Origin: Nocardia flavorosea
Lineage (GTDB): Bacteria; Actinomycetota; Actinomycetes; Mycobacteriales; Mycobacteriaceae
Length of the DNA: 64,000 bases
Direction of reading: 5' to 3'
Assembly: GCF_015477805.1 (NCBI RefSeq)
Contig: NZ_JADLQL010000006.1
Coordinates: 124,001-188,000, forward strand
Shown: positions 26,377 to 35,557 of the stretch, piece by piece
Layout of the letters: each line of letters opens with the position of its first letter
How positions within the stretch are numbered: position 1 is the stretch's first letter
Position numbers and translations under genes: made by a program
Notes under the pieces: model-generated
Databases searched by the model: none
Told to the model about the DNA's origin: nothing
The model's input: only the letters and a program-made list of their open reading frames with translations

Positions 26377-28545
26377 ATGGTGGACAGAGCGAGCGGGGCG
26401 CCACGGCCGGTGGATATCCGGAATGTGGTGCTGGTCGGGGGTAGCGGAGCCGGGAAGACGACCCTGGTCGACGCGCTGGCGTTGGCGTCCGGGGCGGTGA
26501 ACCGGGTGGGGCGGGTCGAAGACGGCACTTCGCTGTCGGATTACGACGAGATCGAACAGCGCCGGCACCGGTCGGTGCAACTGTCGGTGGTGCCGGTGCA
26601 CTGGGGCGGGGTGAAGGTGAACCTCATCGATACGCCGGGGTACGCGGATTTCGTGGGTGAGCTGCGGGCCGGGCTGCGGGCGGCCGACGCCGCGCTTTTC
26701 GTGGTGTCGGCGGCCGACGGGGTCGAGGGGGTAAGCGGGGTTTCGCGGGCGCTGTGGGAGGAATGCGCGAGCGTCGGGATGCCGCGGGCGATCGTACTCA
26801 CCCATCTGGATACCGCACGCGCCGATTTCGACGAGATGACACGGACCTGTCAGGCGCTGCTCGGGGGAACTTCGGCGGAGAACGTGCTCCCGCTGCACCT
26901 CCCCGTGTACGGGCCCGCAGCCGCGGACGGGCACCGGCCGGCCACCGGGTTGGTGGAATTGCTCGAGCAGCGAGTGGCCGACTATTCCACCGGTGAACGA
27001 CGGTGGGTCCCGGACTCGCCGGACGATATGGCGATCGTCGAACACGCCCGGCAGCGGCTCATCGAGGGCATCATCGCCGAAAGCGAGGACGAAACCCTCA
27101 TGGACCGCTACCTCGCCGGAGAAGCCGTCGAACTCAGCACCCTGGTCGCCGATCTCGAACGCGCGGTGGCGCGCGGCAGTTTCCATCCGGTGTTGTTCGC
27201 AGCCCCGGCGGCGGGCGAAGGCCGGCAGGGGCTGGGCACGGTCGAACTGCTCGACCTAGTCACCGCCGGCTTTCCCACCCCGAGTGAGCATCCGGTATCT
27301 GCCGTTCACCGCACGAACGGGTCGAAACCGGTCGCGTTGCGCTGCGACCCGGCCGCGGAACTGGCTGCCGAGGTCATCCGTACCTCCTCCGACCCCTACG
27401 TCGGCCGGATATCGCTGGTCCGTGTGTTCTCCGGGACATTGCACGCCGACGATACCGTGCATATCTGCGGGCACGGCCCGGTCACCGACCACGACGCCGA
27501 GGAACGCATCGGCGGTGTGACAGCGCCCTTCGGACGCGAACAGCGGCCGCTCGACGAGGCAATCGCCGGGGATATCGCCTACGTGACCAAACTCGGGCAC
27601 GCCGAAACCGGCGACACCCTCTCGGGCACCGGTGCCCCCTTGCTGATCGAACCGTGGCGGATGCCGGATCCGCTGCTGCCCACGGCCGTTCGCGCGCACA
27701 GCAAAGCCGACGAGGACAAACTTTCGCAGAGCCTGGCCCGGCTGGTCGCCGAGGATCCCGCACTGCGGGTCGAGAACAACGAGCGCACCGGCCAGCTGGT
27801 GGTGTGGTCGCTCGGCGAAGCGCAGCGCGATGTCGCGCTGGAGCGGTTGCGCAGCCGGTTCGGCGTCTCGGTGGATATCGAGGAGTACCGGGTCGCATTG
27901 CGGGAGACGTTCGCCGGCAAGGTCGCCGGACGCGGTCGGCATGTCAAACAGTCCGGCGGGCACGGACAGTACGCGGTCTGCGATATCGAAGTGGAGCCGG
28001 CAACGGAAGGGTCCGGGGTCGAATTCGTGGACCGGGTGGTCGGCGGGGCCGTACCGCGACAGTTCATCGGTTCGGTGGAGAAGGGGGTGCGGGCGCAGGC
28101 GGCGCGGGGCGTGACCGCCGGCTACCCGCTGGTCGACGTGCGCGTCACCTTGGTCGACGGTAAAGCGCATTCGGTCGATTCCTCCGATGCGGCATTCCAG
28201 ACCGCCGGGGCACTGGCGCTCCGTGATGCGGCCGCCCAGGGCCGGATCGACCTGCTCGAACCCATCGCGCAAGTCGCTGTCCGCGTTCCCGACGAGCACC
28301 TCGGCGCGGCGCTGAGCGATCTGTCGGTACGCCGCGCCCGCATCCTGGGCACCGAACCGGCCGAGACCGGGCGGACGGTGATCCGCGCCGAGGTCCCCGA
28401 AGCCGAACTCGCTCGCTACACGGTGGATCTGCGCTCCCTCACCCACGGGGTGGCGCACTTCACCCGGGAGTACCTGCGGCACGACCGCTTACCCGCCCAA
28501 CTGGCGGACAAGGTGCGTGCGGGAACTCCGGTCCCGTCGGGCTGA
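26377..28545 (+). CDS. Elongation factor G-like protein (EF-G2)
   Basis: A 722-residue GTPase. The G1 motif is GGSGAGKTT (21-29), the switch/G3 region is LIDTPGYADFVGEL, and G4 is THLD rather than the canonical NKxD. Domains II to V follow, with the domain IV motif GRGRHVKQSGGHGQYAV and a domain V ending THGVAHFTREYLRH. Actinobacteria carry such a second EF-G without a clear role in canonical translocation. The altered G4 motif and divergent switch region separate it from true EF-G. Weak AGGACGGTGAG precedes the ATG. Confidence 0.92.
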   Translation: MVDRASGAPRPVDIRNVVLVGGSGAGKTTLVDALALASGAVNRVGRVEDGTSLSDYDEIEQRRHRSVQLSVVPVHWGGVKVNLIDTPGYADFVGELRAGLRAADAALFVVSAADGVEGVSGVSRALWEECASVGMPRAIVLTHLDTARADFDEMTRTCQALLGGTSAENVLPLHLPVYGPAAADGHRPATGLVELLEQRVADYSTGERRWVPDSPDDMAIVEHARQRLIEGIIAESEDETLMDRYLAGEAVELSTLVADLERAVARGSFHPVLFAAPAAGEGRQGLGTVELLDLVTAGFPTPSEHPVSAVHRTNGSKPVALRCDPAAELAAEVIRTSSDPYVGRISLVRVFSGTLHADDTVHICGHGPVTDHDAEERIGGVTAPFGREQRPLDEAIAGDIAYVTKLGHAETGDTLSGTGAPLLIEPWRMPDPLLPTAVRAHSKADEDKLSQSLARLVAEDPALRVENNERTGQLVVWSLGEAQRDVALERLRSRFGVSVDIEEYRVALRETFAGKVAGRGRHVKQSGGHGQYAVCDIEVEPATEGSGVEFVDRVVGGAVPRQFIGSVEKGVRAQAARGVTAGYPLVDVRVTLVDGKAHSVDSSDAAFQTAGALALRDAAAQGRIDLLEPIAQVAVRVPDEHLGAALSDLSVRRARILGTEPAETGRTVIRAEVPEAELARYTVDLRSLTHGVAHFTREYLRHDRLPAQLADKVRAGTPVPSG

Positions 28546-28636
28546 GCGTGGCACGGTGCCGACACCCGAGTGACCGGGCCGTCCGAAATGGGAGCGGCGC
28601 GGGCACTCCGGGGCGGGTGACCGTCCGACCACCGGA

Positions 28637-29926
28637 CTACGCGTCCAGTTGTCGTATCTTGTCTTCGAGTACAGCGCGTTCGCGTTCGTTACCGCAGCGG
28701 GCCACCGCTTGTTCCAGCTCGGTGCGCGCTTCCGCCGGGCGGGCGAGGCGGATGAGCAGTTCACCGCGCACTCTCGGCAGCAGATGCGAGTTGGGCAGCG
28801 CGCCGGCGGCCACGAGTTCGTCGATAATCGCCAGGGCAGCGGCCGGACCGCGGGCCATGGACACCGCCACCGCCCGGTTCACCTCGACCACCGGGGAGGG
28901 CGCGAGCCGGCCCAGTGCCTCGTAGAGGACGACGATGCGGTCCCAATCGGTTTCCGCGACCGACGGCGCCACGGCATGGCATTCCGCGATCGCGGCCTGT
29001 AGGCCGTAAGTTCCCAGGCCGCGCCCGGCTTTCCCGGCACGGGCCAGGGCGGCCCGGCCCCGGCCGATGGCGCTGCGGTCCCAGCGCCGCCGGTCCTGCT
29101 GCTCCAGCAGCACCGGTGCGCCGTCAGGTCCGGTGCGGGCGGGAAAACGCGCGGCGGTGAGCTCCAGAAGCGCGAGCAGGCTCTGGGCCTCGGGTTCGTC
29201 CGGGACCAACCGGGTCAGTACGCGGGCCAGGCGTTGCGCTTCGGCGGCGAGGTCGACGCGGATCAGGTCGGTGCCCGAGCTGGCCGTGGAGCCCTCGGTG
29301 AAGATCACGTACACCACCCGCAGCACCGACACCAGCCGCGCGGGTCGTTCGGCGGCGGGTGGCACCTCGAACGGCACGCGGGCTGCGGCGAGGGTTTTCT
29401 TCGCACGGGTTATCCGCGCCTGCACGGTTGCTGTGGGTACCAGAAAGGCACGCGCTATCTCGTCGCTGGTCAGACCGCCGACGACGCGCAGGGTCAATGC
29501 CACTCGTGCCTCCGGCGACAGCACCGGGTGGCAGGAGATGAACATCAGGGCCAGGACATCGTCGTCGATCCGGTCGGGATCCCAGGGCTGCTCCCCCGCC
29601 CACGACGACGCGTCACCACCCGCGGCTATACCGCCCTCGCCCAGGTCGCGGGCGAGGGCGGTATAGCGGTCGTCGAGTGCGGCGCGCCGGCGGAAACCAT
29701 CGATGGCGCGCCGTTTGCCGACAGTGAGCAGCCAGCCGGCCGGGTTACGTGGCACGCCCTCCCGCGGCCAGGTCACCAAGGCTTCGGCGAGCGCCTCCTG
29801 GGCCAGATCTTCGGCGAGGGGGAAATCACCGGTGTAGCGCGCGAGGGCGCCGACGATCCGCGCGGATTCGATCCGCCAGACCGCCGCAACCGCCTCCCGG
29901 CCCTCGTGGTCGGCTCCCGTCCGCAT
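28637..29926 (-). CDS. ECF42-type RNA polymerase sigma factor
   Basis: A 429-residue sigma factor. Region 2 includes LARYTGDFPLAEDLAQEAL, and region 4 includes LTLRVVGGLTSDEIARAFLVPTATVQARITRAKK. A long C-terminal extension with TPR-like helices follows (about residues 190-429), typical of the ECF42 group. These are normally paired with a DGPF-domain protein, which is exactly the gene upstream. The C-terminal extension is thought to control activity. Its start is just after the DGPF stop, so translation is likely coupled. Confidence 0.92.
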   Translation of the reverse strand: MRTGADHEGREAVAAVWRIESARIVGALARYTGDFPLAEDLAQEALAEALVTWPREGVPRNPAGWLLTVGKRRAIDGFRRRAALDDRYTALARDLGEGGIAAGGDASSWAGEQPWDPDRIDDDVLALMFISCHPVLSPEARVALTLRVVGGLTSDEIARAFLVPTATVQARITRAKKTLAAARVPFEVPPAAERPARLVSVLRVVYVIFTEGSTASSGTDLIRVDLAAEAQRLARVLTRLVPDEPEAQSLLALLELTAARFPARTGPDGAPVLLEQQDRRRWDRSAIGRGRAALARAGKAGRGLGTYGLQAAIAECHAVAPSVAETDWDRIVVLYEALGRLAPSPVVEVNRAVAVSMARGPAAALAIIDELVAAGALPNSHLLPRVRGELLIRLARPAEARTELEQAVARCGNERERAVLEDKIRQLDA

Positions 29927-29929
29927 GGC

Positions 29930-30349
29930 TCAGAGCTGACCGGTGGCTTCGCGCCACGCCCGCTCCTTCTGGATCCAGATATTGTCCTGCGGAAATTCGT
30001 CGATGGTGCTGACCCGGCGGATCTCGGTTTTGAAGCCGGCCCCGGTCATCGGCATCCGCTTGGCCCATTCCACGGCCTCTTCCTTGGAGGCGACATTGAG
30101 AATGTAGAAGCCGTTGAAGAGCTCCTTCGTCTCGCCGTAGGGGCCGTCGGTGACCACCGGATCCGCGGAGGAATAGTCGACGACCACCCCGTCGGCGGCA
30201 TCGTCGAGACCTTCCGCGGCGAGCAGTACACCGGCCCGGATCAGCTCGTCGTTGAACCGGCCGACCGTTTCCAGCATCTTGTCGAAATCGATCTCGCCCA
30301 TCTGGGCGAATGCTTCGTCGGTCGCGCGCATGATCAGCATGTATTTCAT
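29930..30349 (-). CDS. DGPF/YCII-related domain protein, ECF42 partner
   Basis: A 139-residue protein with YCII-like fold signatures: MKYMLIMRATDEAFAQMGE at the start, the DGPYGETKELFNGFYIL motif (the DGPF segment), and a C-terminal EIRRVSTIDEFP. GGGAGACC is nine bases upstream of the ATG at 30349. Such proteins are the standard genetic partners of ECF42 sigma factors and are presumed to be controlled by them or feed into signalling. The stop lies three bases before the sigma factor start. Confidence 0.9.
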   Translation of the reverse strand: MKYMLIMRATDEAFAQMGEIDFDKMLETVGRFNDELIRAGVLLAAEGLDDAADGVVVDYSSADPVVTDGPYGETKELFNGFYILNVASKEEAVEWAKRMPMTGAGFKTEIRRVSTIDEFPQDNIWIQKERAWREATGQL

Positions 30350-30616
30350 GGTCGGTCTCCCTTGTGTCGTAGGGTCGCGTTCGAACCCTTTCACCCATAG
30401 GTCGAACGGGGAACCCGCGGATCGACAACCCGCCGGAGAAATTCTTTCCGAAGTATCGCGACTCGGCACCGAAACGGCACGGTCCTGTTCGAACGTCCAG
30501 GCCAGTGGCATAATCGCCCTTCAGAACAAGGGAATCGAAGTGTGGCGTATGAGGGCGTCATCGGCGATCAGTTCTCAGGGTCCGGTGTTGGCCCCTCCCG
30601 TACCGAAGGGAGCGTT

Positions 30617-31066
30617 ATGACCACCCAGCCCGCAGCGCAGGCCCCCAGAACCGGGGCACATGCGGCGCCCGAAGAAGGACAACCGGTGAAACAGGCGGTG
30701 GCCGGGGGCGCATCGATCGCCGCCGCGGCGCTTTTGCTCACGGCGGGGTTCATCACCCTGTTCCAGGGCATTTCCGCAGTCGCCGAGGACGAGGTTTTCG
30801 TCGCCGGCCCCCAGTATGTCTACGAACTCAACCTCTCCGGCTGGGGCTGGGTGCATATCGTTTTCGGCATTCTGCTGATTCTCACCGCGCTCGCGCTGAT
30901 GACCGGCGCCACCTGGGCGCGGGTCACCGCCATCGGCCTGGCCGCGCTGTCGATCGTGGTGAACTTCCTGTGGCTGCCCTACTACCCGCTGTGGTCGATT
31001 CTGATCATCGCGCTGGATATCGTCATCATCTGGGCGATCGCTACTTGGGACACCGGGCGCATCTGA
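30617..31066 (+). CDS. DUF7144-type four-helix membrane protein (paralogue)
   Basis: A 149-residue membrane protein with a polar N-terminal tail (about 25 residues) and four transmembrane segments. It shares LLLTAGFITLFQGISAVAEDEVFV, GWGWVHIVFG and NFLWLPYYPLWS with the gene at 55-480. GAAGGGAG lies seven bases before the ATG. It is followed on the same strand by a cation:proton antiporter after 40 bases. Function unknown; the two paralogues may respond to different conditions. Confidence 0.88.
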   Translation: MTTQPAAQAPRTGAHAAPEEGQPVKQAVAGGASIAAAALLLTAGFITLFQGISAVAEDEVFVAGPQYVYELNLSGWGWVHIVFGILLILTALALMTGATWARVTAIGLAALSIVVNFLWLPYYPLWSILIIALDIVIIWAIATWDTGRI

Positions 31067-31106
31067 GGTACCTGGGACCGGCACGCAACAGTGAACAGGA
31101 TTCATC

Positions 31107-32363
31107 GTGTCGGCGCCGGGCGTGGGGGTGCTCCGATGCGACCATGATCGAATGACGATATGGGCGGCGTCCGTCGGATCGGAGCCGTCGGCGATCGTCT
31201 CGCTGTTCTGGATCGCGGCCGCCGCGGTGGCGGCACCACTGCTGTCCCGGCTGCTGCGCGGGTTGATTCCGGATGTGGTGCTGTTGCTGGGCCTGGGGGT
31301 CGTGCTGGGGCCGCACGTCCTGGCGCTCGCGGGCAGCGAAGGCGGTGTCGACCTGCTCAGCGAACTCGGGCTGGGCATGCTCTTCCTGCTCGCCGGCTAC
31401 GAACTGGACCCGAAACTCCTCGGCGGCAAACCCGGCCGGACCGCCTGGCTGACCTGGGCGGCCGGTTTGATGCTGGCGCTGCTGCTGGTGTGGCCGGCCG
31501 CGCCCGATGCCGAGTTCACCGCGCTCATCGCGGTCGCCATCGCGCTGAGCTCGACGGCGCTGGGCACCCTGCTGCCGATCGTGAAACAGGACGGTGTGCT
31601 GGAGCAGCCGCTGGGCCGTGCAGTACTGGCACACGGTGCGGTGGGCGAACTGGGGCCGGTGCTGGCGATGTCGATCCTGCTCACCGGACACAATCTGGTT
31701 GCTTCGTTGCTGGTCCTGATCCTGTTCGGCGCCGCCGCCGCAGTGGTGGCGTGGGTGCCGCAACGAATACTGGATCGCCATCCGGGTACCGAACGGGTGA
31801 TCGTGGCCCTCGCCACCGGAACCACCCAGCTCCCGGTACGCCTGGTGTTCCTGCTGCTGCTCGTTCTCATGACCGTGGCCGAGGTTTTCGAACTCGATGT
31901 GGTGCTGGGCGCGTTCGCAGCGGGTCTCATCCTGCGCCGGCTCATGGCGGAAACGCATCCGGAGATCCAGGAGTCCTTGGAAACCATCGGCTACGGCGTG
32001 CTCATCCCCATTTTCTTCGTCGTCTCCGGGATGGGTATCGACCCCGCTGCCGTCGCCACCGAGCCCGTGGCGTGGGTGCTGTTCGTCGTGGCGATCGGGG
32101 TGGCCCGCGGTTCGACCGTATGGCTGAGCGAACGGATCGTCGCGCACGGCGCGAATCTCGAGCACCCACACGAACGGGTCCAGCTGGCGTTGTACGCGGC
32201 GACGGGCCTGCCGATCATCGTCGCGGTCACCCAGGTCGCGGTGCGAGCCGAACTCATGACCGCGACCCTGGCCTCCACTCTGGTCGCCGCGGGTGCGACC
32301 ACGGTCTTGCTGTTCCCACTGCTCGCCACCTGGGTGCGCGGCCGTGCCACGAGCCCGGCATGA
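31107..32363 (+). CDS. Cation:proton antiporter (CPA2/Kef-type membrane domain)
   Basis: A 418-residue protein with 11-12 transmembrane helices. CPA2 signatures include LRGLIPDVVLLLGLGVVLGP at the N-terminus, LGLGMLFLLAGYELDPKLL, and ELDVVLGAFAAGLIL. There is no C-terminal RCK/TrkA domain. Such proteins exchange K+ or Na+ for H+ across the membrane. GTG at 31107 with AGGAT upstream is used; an ATG at 31152 (MTIWAAS) would remove 15 residues and is also plausible. It probably shares a transcript with the DUF7144 gene. Confidence 0.9.
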   Translation: MSAPGVGVLRCDHDRMTIWAASVGSEPSAIVSLFWIAAAAVAAPLLSRLLRGLIPDVVLLLGLGVVLGPHVLALAGSEGGVDLLSELGLGMLFLLAGYELDPKLLGGKPGRTAWLTWAAGLMLALLLVWPAAPDAEFTALIAVAIALSSTALGTLLPIVKQDGVLEQPLGRAVLAHGAVGELGPVLAMSILLTGHNLVASLLVLILFGAAAAVVAWVPQRILDRHPGTERVIVALATGTTQLPVRLVFLLLLVLMTVAEVFELDVVLGAFAAGLILRRLMAETHPEIQESLETIGYGVLIPIFFVVSGMGIDPAAVATEPVAWVLFVVAIGVARGSTVWLSERIVAHGANLEHPHERVQLALYAATGLPIIVAVTQVAVRAELMTATLASTLVAAGATTVLLFPLLATWVRGRATSPA

Positions 32364-32433
32364 CCCGGCGCCGCGAGTCCATGTGCGCCGCGCAGGCCGG
32401 CGGTGGCAGCGGCGCATGGGCAACGGGTGCGGC

Positions 32434-32907
32434 TCACGACTCTTCGACGACCTGTGTTCCGTCGGCGAACCTGTCGTGCCAGCCCTGTTTGGCCGGGCTG
32501 GAGCCGACCGTGACGGCGATGGCCAGAGCAGCGAAGAACCAGAGGACACCGCCGATACAGGGCACCAGGTTGAGCAGCATGTAGGCGTTGCGGAACGCCG
32601 ATTCTTTGATGCTGGGTTTCGCAGCACCACCGGATCCGTTGACGTGCAGGCCGAGAAGCTTCTTGCCGGGAGTGGAGCCGGTAGTCGTTTCGAAGCCGAG
32701 GAAATAGAGGAAGCCGAACCCGGCGCCGGGCAGGATGTTGACCCATTCGGGTGTGCCCGCCGACTTGTTCAGCAACCAGAACAGGATCCCGCCGACCACC
32801 GCCGCGATGATCCAGTCGATGAATCGGGCGGCGGCGCGTTTACCCAAGCCGCCGGGTGTCACTCCCATGGCCGTTCCGAAGTGCGCGCCTGGTCCACCGA
32901 AAGTCAT
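32434..32907 (-). CDS. RDD-family membrane protein
   Basis: A 157-residue protein with the RDD motif early (GKRAAARFIDWIIAAVVGG), a TPGKKLLGLHVNG motif and two to three hydrophobic segments. It ends with a segment that has the RDD-family KQGWHDRFADGTQVV. AGGAGG sits eight bases upstream of the ATG. RDD proteins are poorly understood, though some act as Na+/H+ antiporters. It lies next to an antiporter gene in convergent orientation. Confidence 0.9.
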   Translation of the reverse strand: MTFGGPGAHFGTAMGVTPGGLGKRAAARFIDWIIAAVVGGILFWLLNKSAGTPEWVNILPGAGFGFLYFLGFETTTGSTPGKKLLGLHVNGSGGAAKPSIKESAFRNAYMLLNLVPCIGGVLWFFAALAIAVTVGSSPAKQGWHDRFADGTQVVEES

Positions 32908-33058
32908 GCTCTATCCTCCTGTCGATAGGCAGCCGGCCCGTTCACGGGTGGTTGCGGCGCCTGTTGTGCGTCCTATTTCAAAGGTCTCATAGGCCCGGTG
33001 CCGTCGTCTGCACTGTTGCCGAGTTCGTCCGGGCCGGAGGCTGTTTCGCACGGGCGCC

Positions 33059-34084
33059 TCACCGTGGTGCCGCGTCCGTGGAAGCAACGGGTAACAGTCG
33101 TTGCAGGACATCGGTGATGGTGAGAAGTCCGACGAATTCGCCGGTGTCCGAAGCGGTTACGGTGGCGAGGTGACTGCGGGTCTCCCGCATGATGCGCAGC
33201 GCTTCGTAGACCGGAACGGCGGTGGTCAGGGACAGGACCGGGCGCATCAGCTGCCGCGCGGTGGTGGCACCGGCCTGCAGACTGTCGCGGACGTGCACGA
33301 CCCCTTCGATCCGGGGGCCGTCGCGGACCAGTAACCGCAGGTGTCCCGTTGTGCGTGACGTGGTTTGGATGGTGTCGGGTCCGGCGTCCGGGGTGACGGC
33401 GCTGGGTGTGGTGTCGGGGCGCACGATATCGGCGATCGTGAGCTGTTCCAGTTCCAGTGCGCTGGTGAGATTGCCGTGATAACGCTCGTCCAGCGTGCCC
33501 GCGGTGGCGGAGTGTTCGACGAGATGGCGTAGCGCGGCCGGATCCTGCCCGGTTTCGACTTCGTCGACGGGGGTGACCCCGACTTTGCGCAGGCACCAGT
33601 TGGCGGCCCGGTTGAGTGCGGTCAACAGCGGCCGGGTCAGCCACATGAAGGCACGCATGGGGATGGCCAGGATGGTGGCCGATTTCTCCGGGTGCGCGAT
33701 AGCCCACGACTTGGGCGCCATCTCGCCGACCACGAGGTGCAAGAACGTCACGACGATGAGCGCGAGAACGAATCCGGCGACGTCGGCTGCCCACAGCGGG
33801 ACGCCGAAATCCTCGAACAGTGGTGTGAGCCAGTGGTGCACCGCGGGTTTGGTGGTGGCACCCAGAGCGAGTGTGCAGACGGTGATACCGAGCTGGGAGC
33901 CGGCCAGCAGTACCGACAGTTCCGCCGAACTCTTCAGCGCCGCGCGGGCTGCGCGGCTGTCGGGGGCGGCGTCCTCGAGGCGGTGGCGCCGAGCGGCGAT
34001 GAGCGCGAACTCCACGGCGACGAAGAAAGCGCTGGCGGCGATCAGTGCGATGGTGACGGCCACGACAACCCAGGGATTACTCAT
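33059..34084 (-). CDS. CNNM/HlyC-type transporter, short form (DUF21 + CBS)
   Basis: A 341-residue protein: an N-terminal DUF21 membrane domain with three to four helices and the motif VGEMAPKSWAIAHPE, then a cytoplasmic CBS pair. No C-terminal CorC_HlyC domain is present. CNNM/CorC proteins are Mg2+/Co2+ exporters that sense nucleotides through the CBS domains. Its ATG overlaps the stop of the longer paralogue by eight bases, with GGAGGG upstream, so the pair is translationally coupled and may work as a heteromeric transporter. Confidence 0.92.
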   Translation of the reverse strand: MSNPWVVVAVTIALIAASAFFVAVEFALIAARRHRLEDAAPDSRAARAALKSSAELSVLLAGSQLGITVCTLALGATTKPAVHHWLTPLFEDFGVPLWAADVAGFVLALIVVTFLHLVVGEMAPKSWAIAHPEKSATILAIPMRAFMWLTRPLLTALNRAANWCLRKVGVTPVDEVETGQDPAALRHLVEHSATAGTLDERYHGNLTSALELEQLTIADIVRPDTTPSAVTPDAGPDTIQTTSRTTGHLRLLVRDGPRIEGVVHVRDSLQAGATTARQLMRPVLSLTTAVPVYEALRIMRETRSHLATVTASDTGEFVGLLTITDVLQRLLPVASTDAAPR

Positions 34085-35441
34085 CGCCGGTGCCCTCCTG
34101 TTCGGTATTCACGGTGAGGAACACCGACGAAGGAACATGGTTGTCGATCCTGCGCACCTGCGCGTTCAGACTCCGCCGCGGTGGTGGCCGGTCATCGAGG
34201 AAATCGGCGACATCACCGCGCAACGGGATATCGATCCGGTCGCCGACCTCGGGCAATCCGTTGAAAACGGCGATGACGAGTCCGGCGATGGTTTCGTGAT
34301 CGCCGGTGGGCAGGCTCAGGTCGAGCAGGCGCTCCACCTCGTCGAGATGGACATCGCCGGCCAACAGCCAGCCCTCCCCCTCGGCGACGATATCGCGGGC
34401 AGTACCGGGATCGTGCTCATCGGCGATCTCGCCTACGAGTTCTTCGGCAATATCCTCGACCGTGACGATTCCGGCGAAACCACCGTATTCATCGACGACG
34501 AGCGCCATTTCCTGCCGCTGCGCGCCGAGCCGCCTCACGACTTCGGGCAACGGCAGTGTTTCGGGCACCAGGACCGCGGGTCGTAGCCGGGCGCCGACGG
34601 TACCGCCGGAGTCGCTTCCGAGCAGATCGTGCAGGTGGATCACCCCCTGTAGATCGTCGACGGAGGAACCGACGACCGGGTAGCGGGTGTGTCCGGTGCG
34701 CATCCTGGCCAGCACCTCGGCGACCAGGTCATCGATATGCACCGTATCGACCCGGGCGCGGGGGATCATCGCGTGTTCGGCGGTGCTGGTCGGGAAATCC
34801 AGGATGCGGTCGAGCAGAGTGGATAGCTCGGGCGGGAGTTCCCCGGCGTCGCGGGAGGCGGCAACGATATGTTCGAGATCGCGCGGGGTGGCCGAATGCT
34901 CCACATCGTGCACCGGCTCGATGCGCAACGCCTTCAGCAGCAGATTCGACGACTGGTCGAACAACCGGATCAGCCATCCGAAAACTTTCAGATACACCGC
35001 GGTCGAAGCGGCCAGCCGGCGTGCCACCGGTTCGGGCCGGGCGATGGCGAGGTTCTTGGGAACCAGCTCCCCGAACAGCATCTGCACGAGCGTGGAGAAG
35101 GCGATGGCCAGAACAGCACCGACGCCGACTCCGACGGCGGTGGGGATACCGACGCCGCCGAGTAGTTCGCCGAGCCCGCGGCCGATGAGCGGTTCGGCGA
35201 CGTAGCCGACGAGCAGCCCGGTCACGGTGATGCCCAGTTGAGCACCGGAGAGCATGAACGATGTCCGGCGGGTGACCCGCAGTGCGCGTCCGGCGGCCTT
35301 GTCACCATCGGTGGCACGGGCTTTGAGCCGTGAGCGGTCCACGGCCATGTAGGCGAATTCCTGGGCGACGAAGTACCCGGTCAACGCGGTGATCGCGAGC
35401 ACCACGCCGACGCCGAGCACGATATTGAGCACGGTCACCAC
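34077..35441 (-). CDS. CNNM/HlyC-type transporter, long form (DUF21 + CBS + CorC_HlyC)
   Basis: A 454-residue protein with the DUF21 membrane domain (motif FGELVPKNLAIARPE), two CBS domains and a C-terminal CorC_HlyC domain (VDEYGGFAGIVTVEDI then GWLLAGDVHLDEVERLL). GTG at 35441 follows GGAGG by seven bases. The gene lies between the TerD gene upstream and the short paralogue downstream on the same strand. A 29-codon ORF ends seven bases inside its start, so coupling is possible. Cargo is probably a divalent cation. Confidence 0.92.
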   Translation of the reverse strand: MVTVLNIVLGVGVVLAITALTGYFVAQEFAYMAVDRSRLKARATDGDKAAGRALRVTRRTSFMLSGAQLGITVTGLLVGYVAEPLIGRGLGELLGGVGIPTAVGVGVGAVLAIAFSTLVQMLFGELVPKNLAIARPEPVARRLAASTAVYLKVFGWLIRLFDQSSNLLLKALRIEPVHDVEHSATPRDLEHIVAASRDAGELPPELSTLLDRILDFPTSTAEHAMIPRARVDTVHIDDLVAEVLARMRTGHTRYPVVGSSVDDLQGVIHLHDLLGSDSGGTVGARLRPAVLVPETLPLPEVVRRLGAQRQEMALVVDEYGGFAGIVTVEDIAEELVGEIADEHDPGTARDIVAEGEGWLLAGDVHLDEVERLLDLSLPTGDHETIAGLVIAVFNGLPEVGDRIDIPLRGDVADFLDDRPPPRRSLNAQVRRIDNHVPSSVFLTVNTEQEGTGDE

Positions 35442-35524
35442 GACGTGACCTCCGGATGGGCTCCGGGAGGCTGCTCGTCACGGGGCGGCCCGGGTTGTCG
35501 ATATTTGCGCTTGGCGCGTCTCAT
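35435..35524 (-). CDS. Possible 29-residue leader peptide or small protein
   Basis: ATG at 35524 opens a short frame beginning MRRAKRKYRQPG and ending HPEVTSW, with a stop overlapping the start of the long CNNM gene by seven bases. GAGAGAG lies eight bases upstream. The peptide is basic at its N-terminus and Pro-rich after it. Coupling to the transporter start is the main evidence that it is translated. It could also be a chance frame. Confidence 0.35.
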   Translation of the reverse strand: MRRAKRKYRQPGPPRDEQPPGAHPEVTSW

Positions 35525-35557
35525 CGGCTCTCTCGGTTCGAAGAAAGGGGGTGGGCG

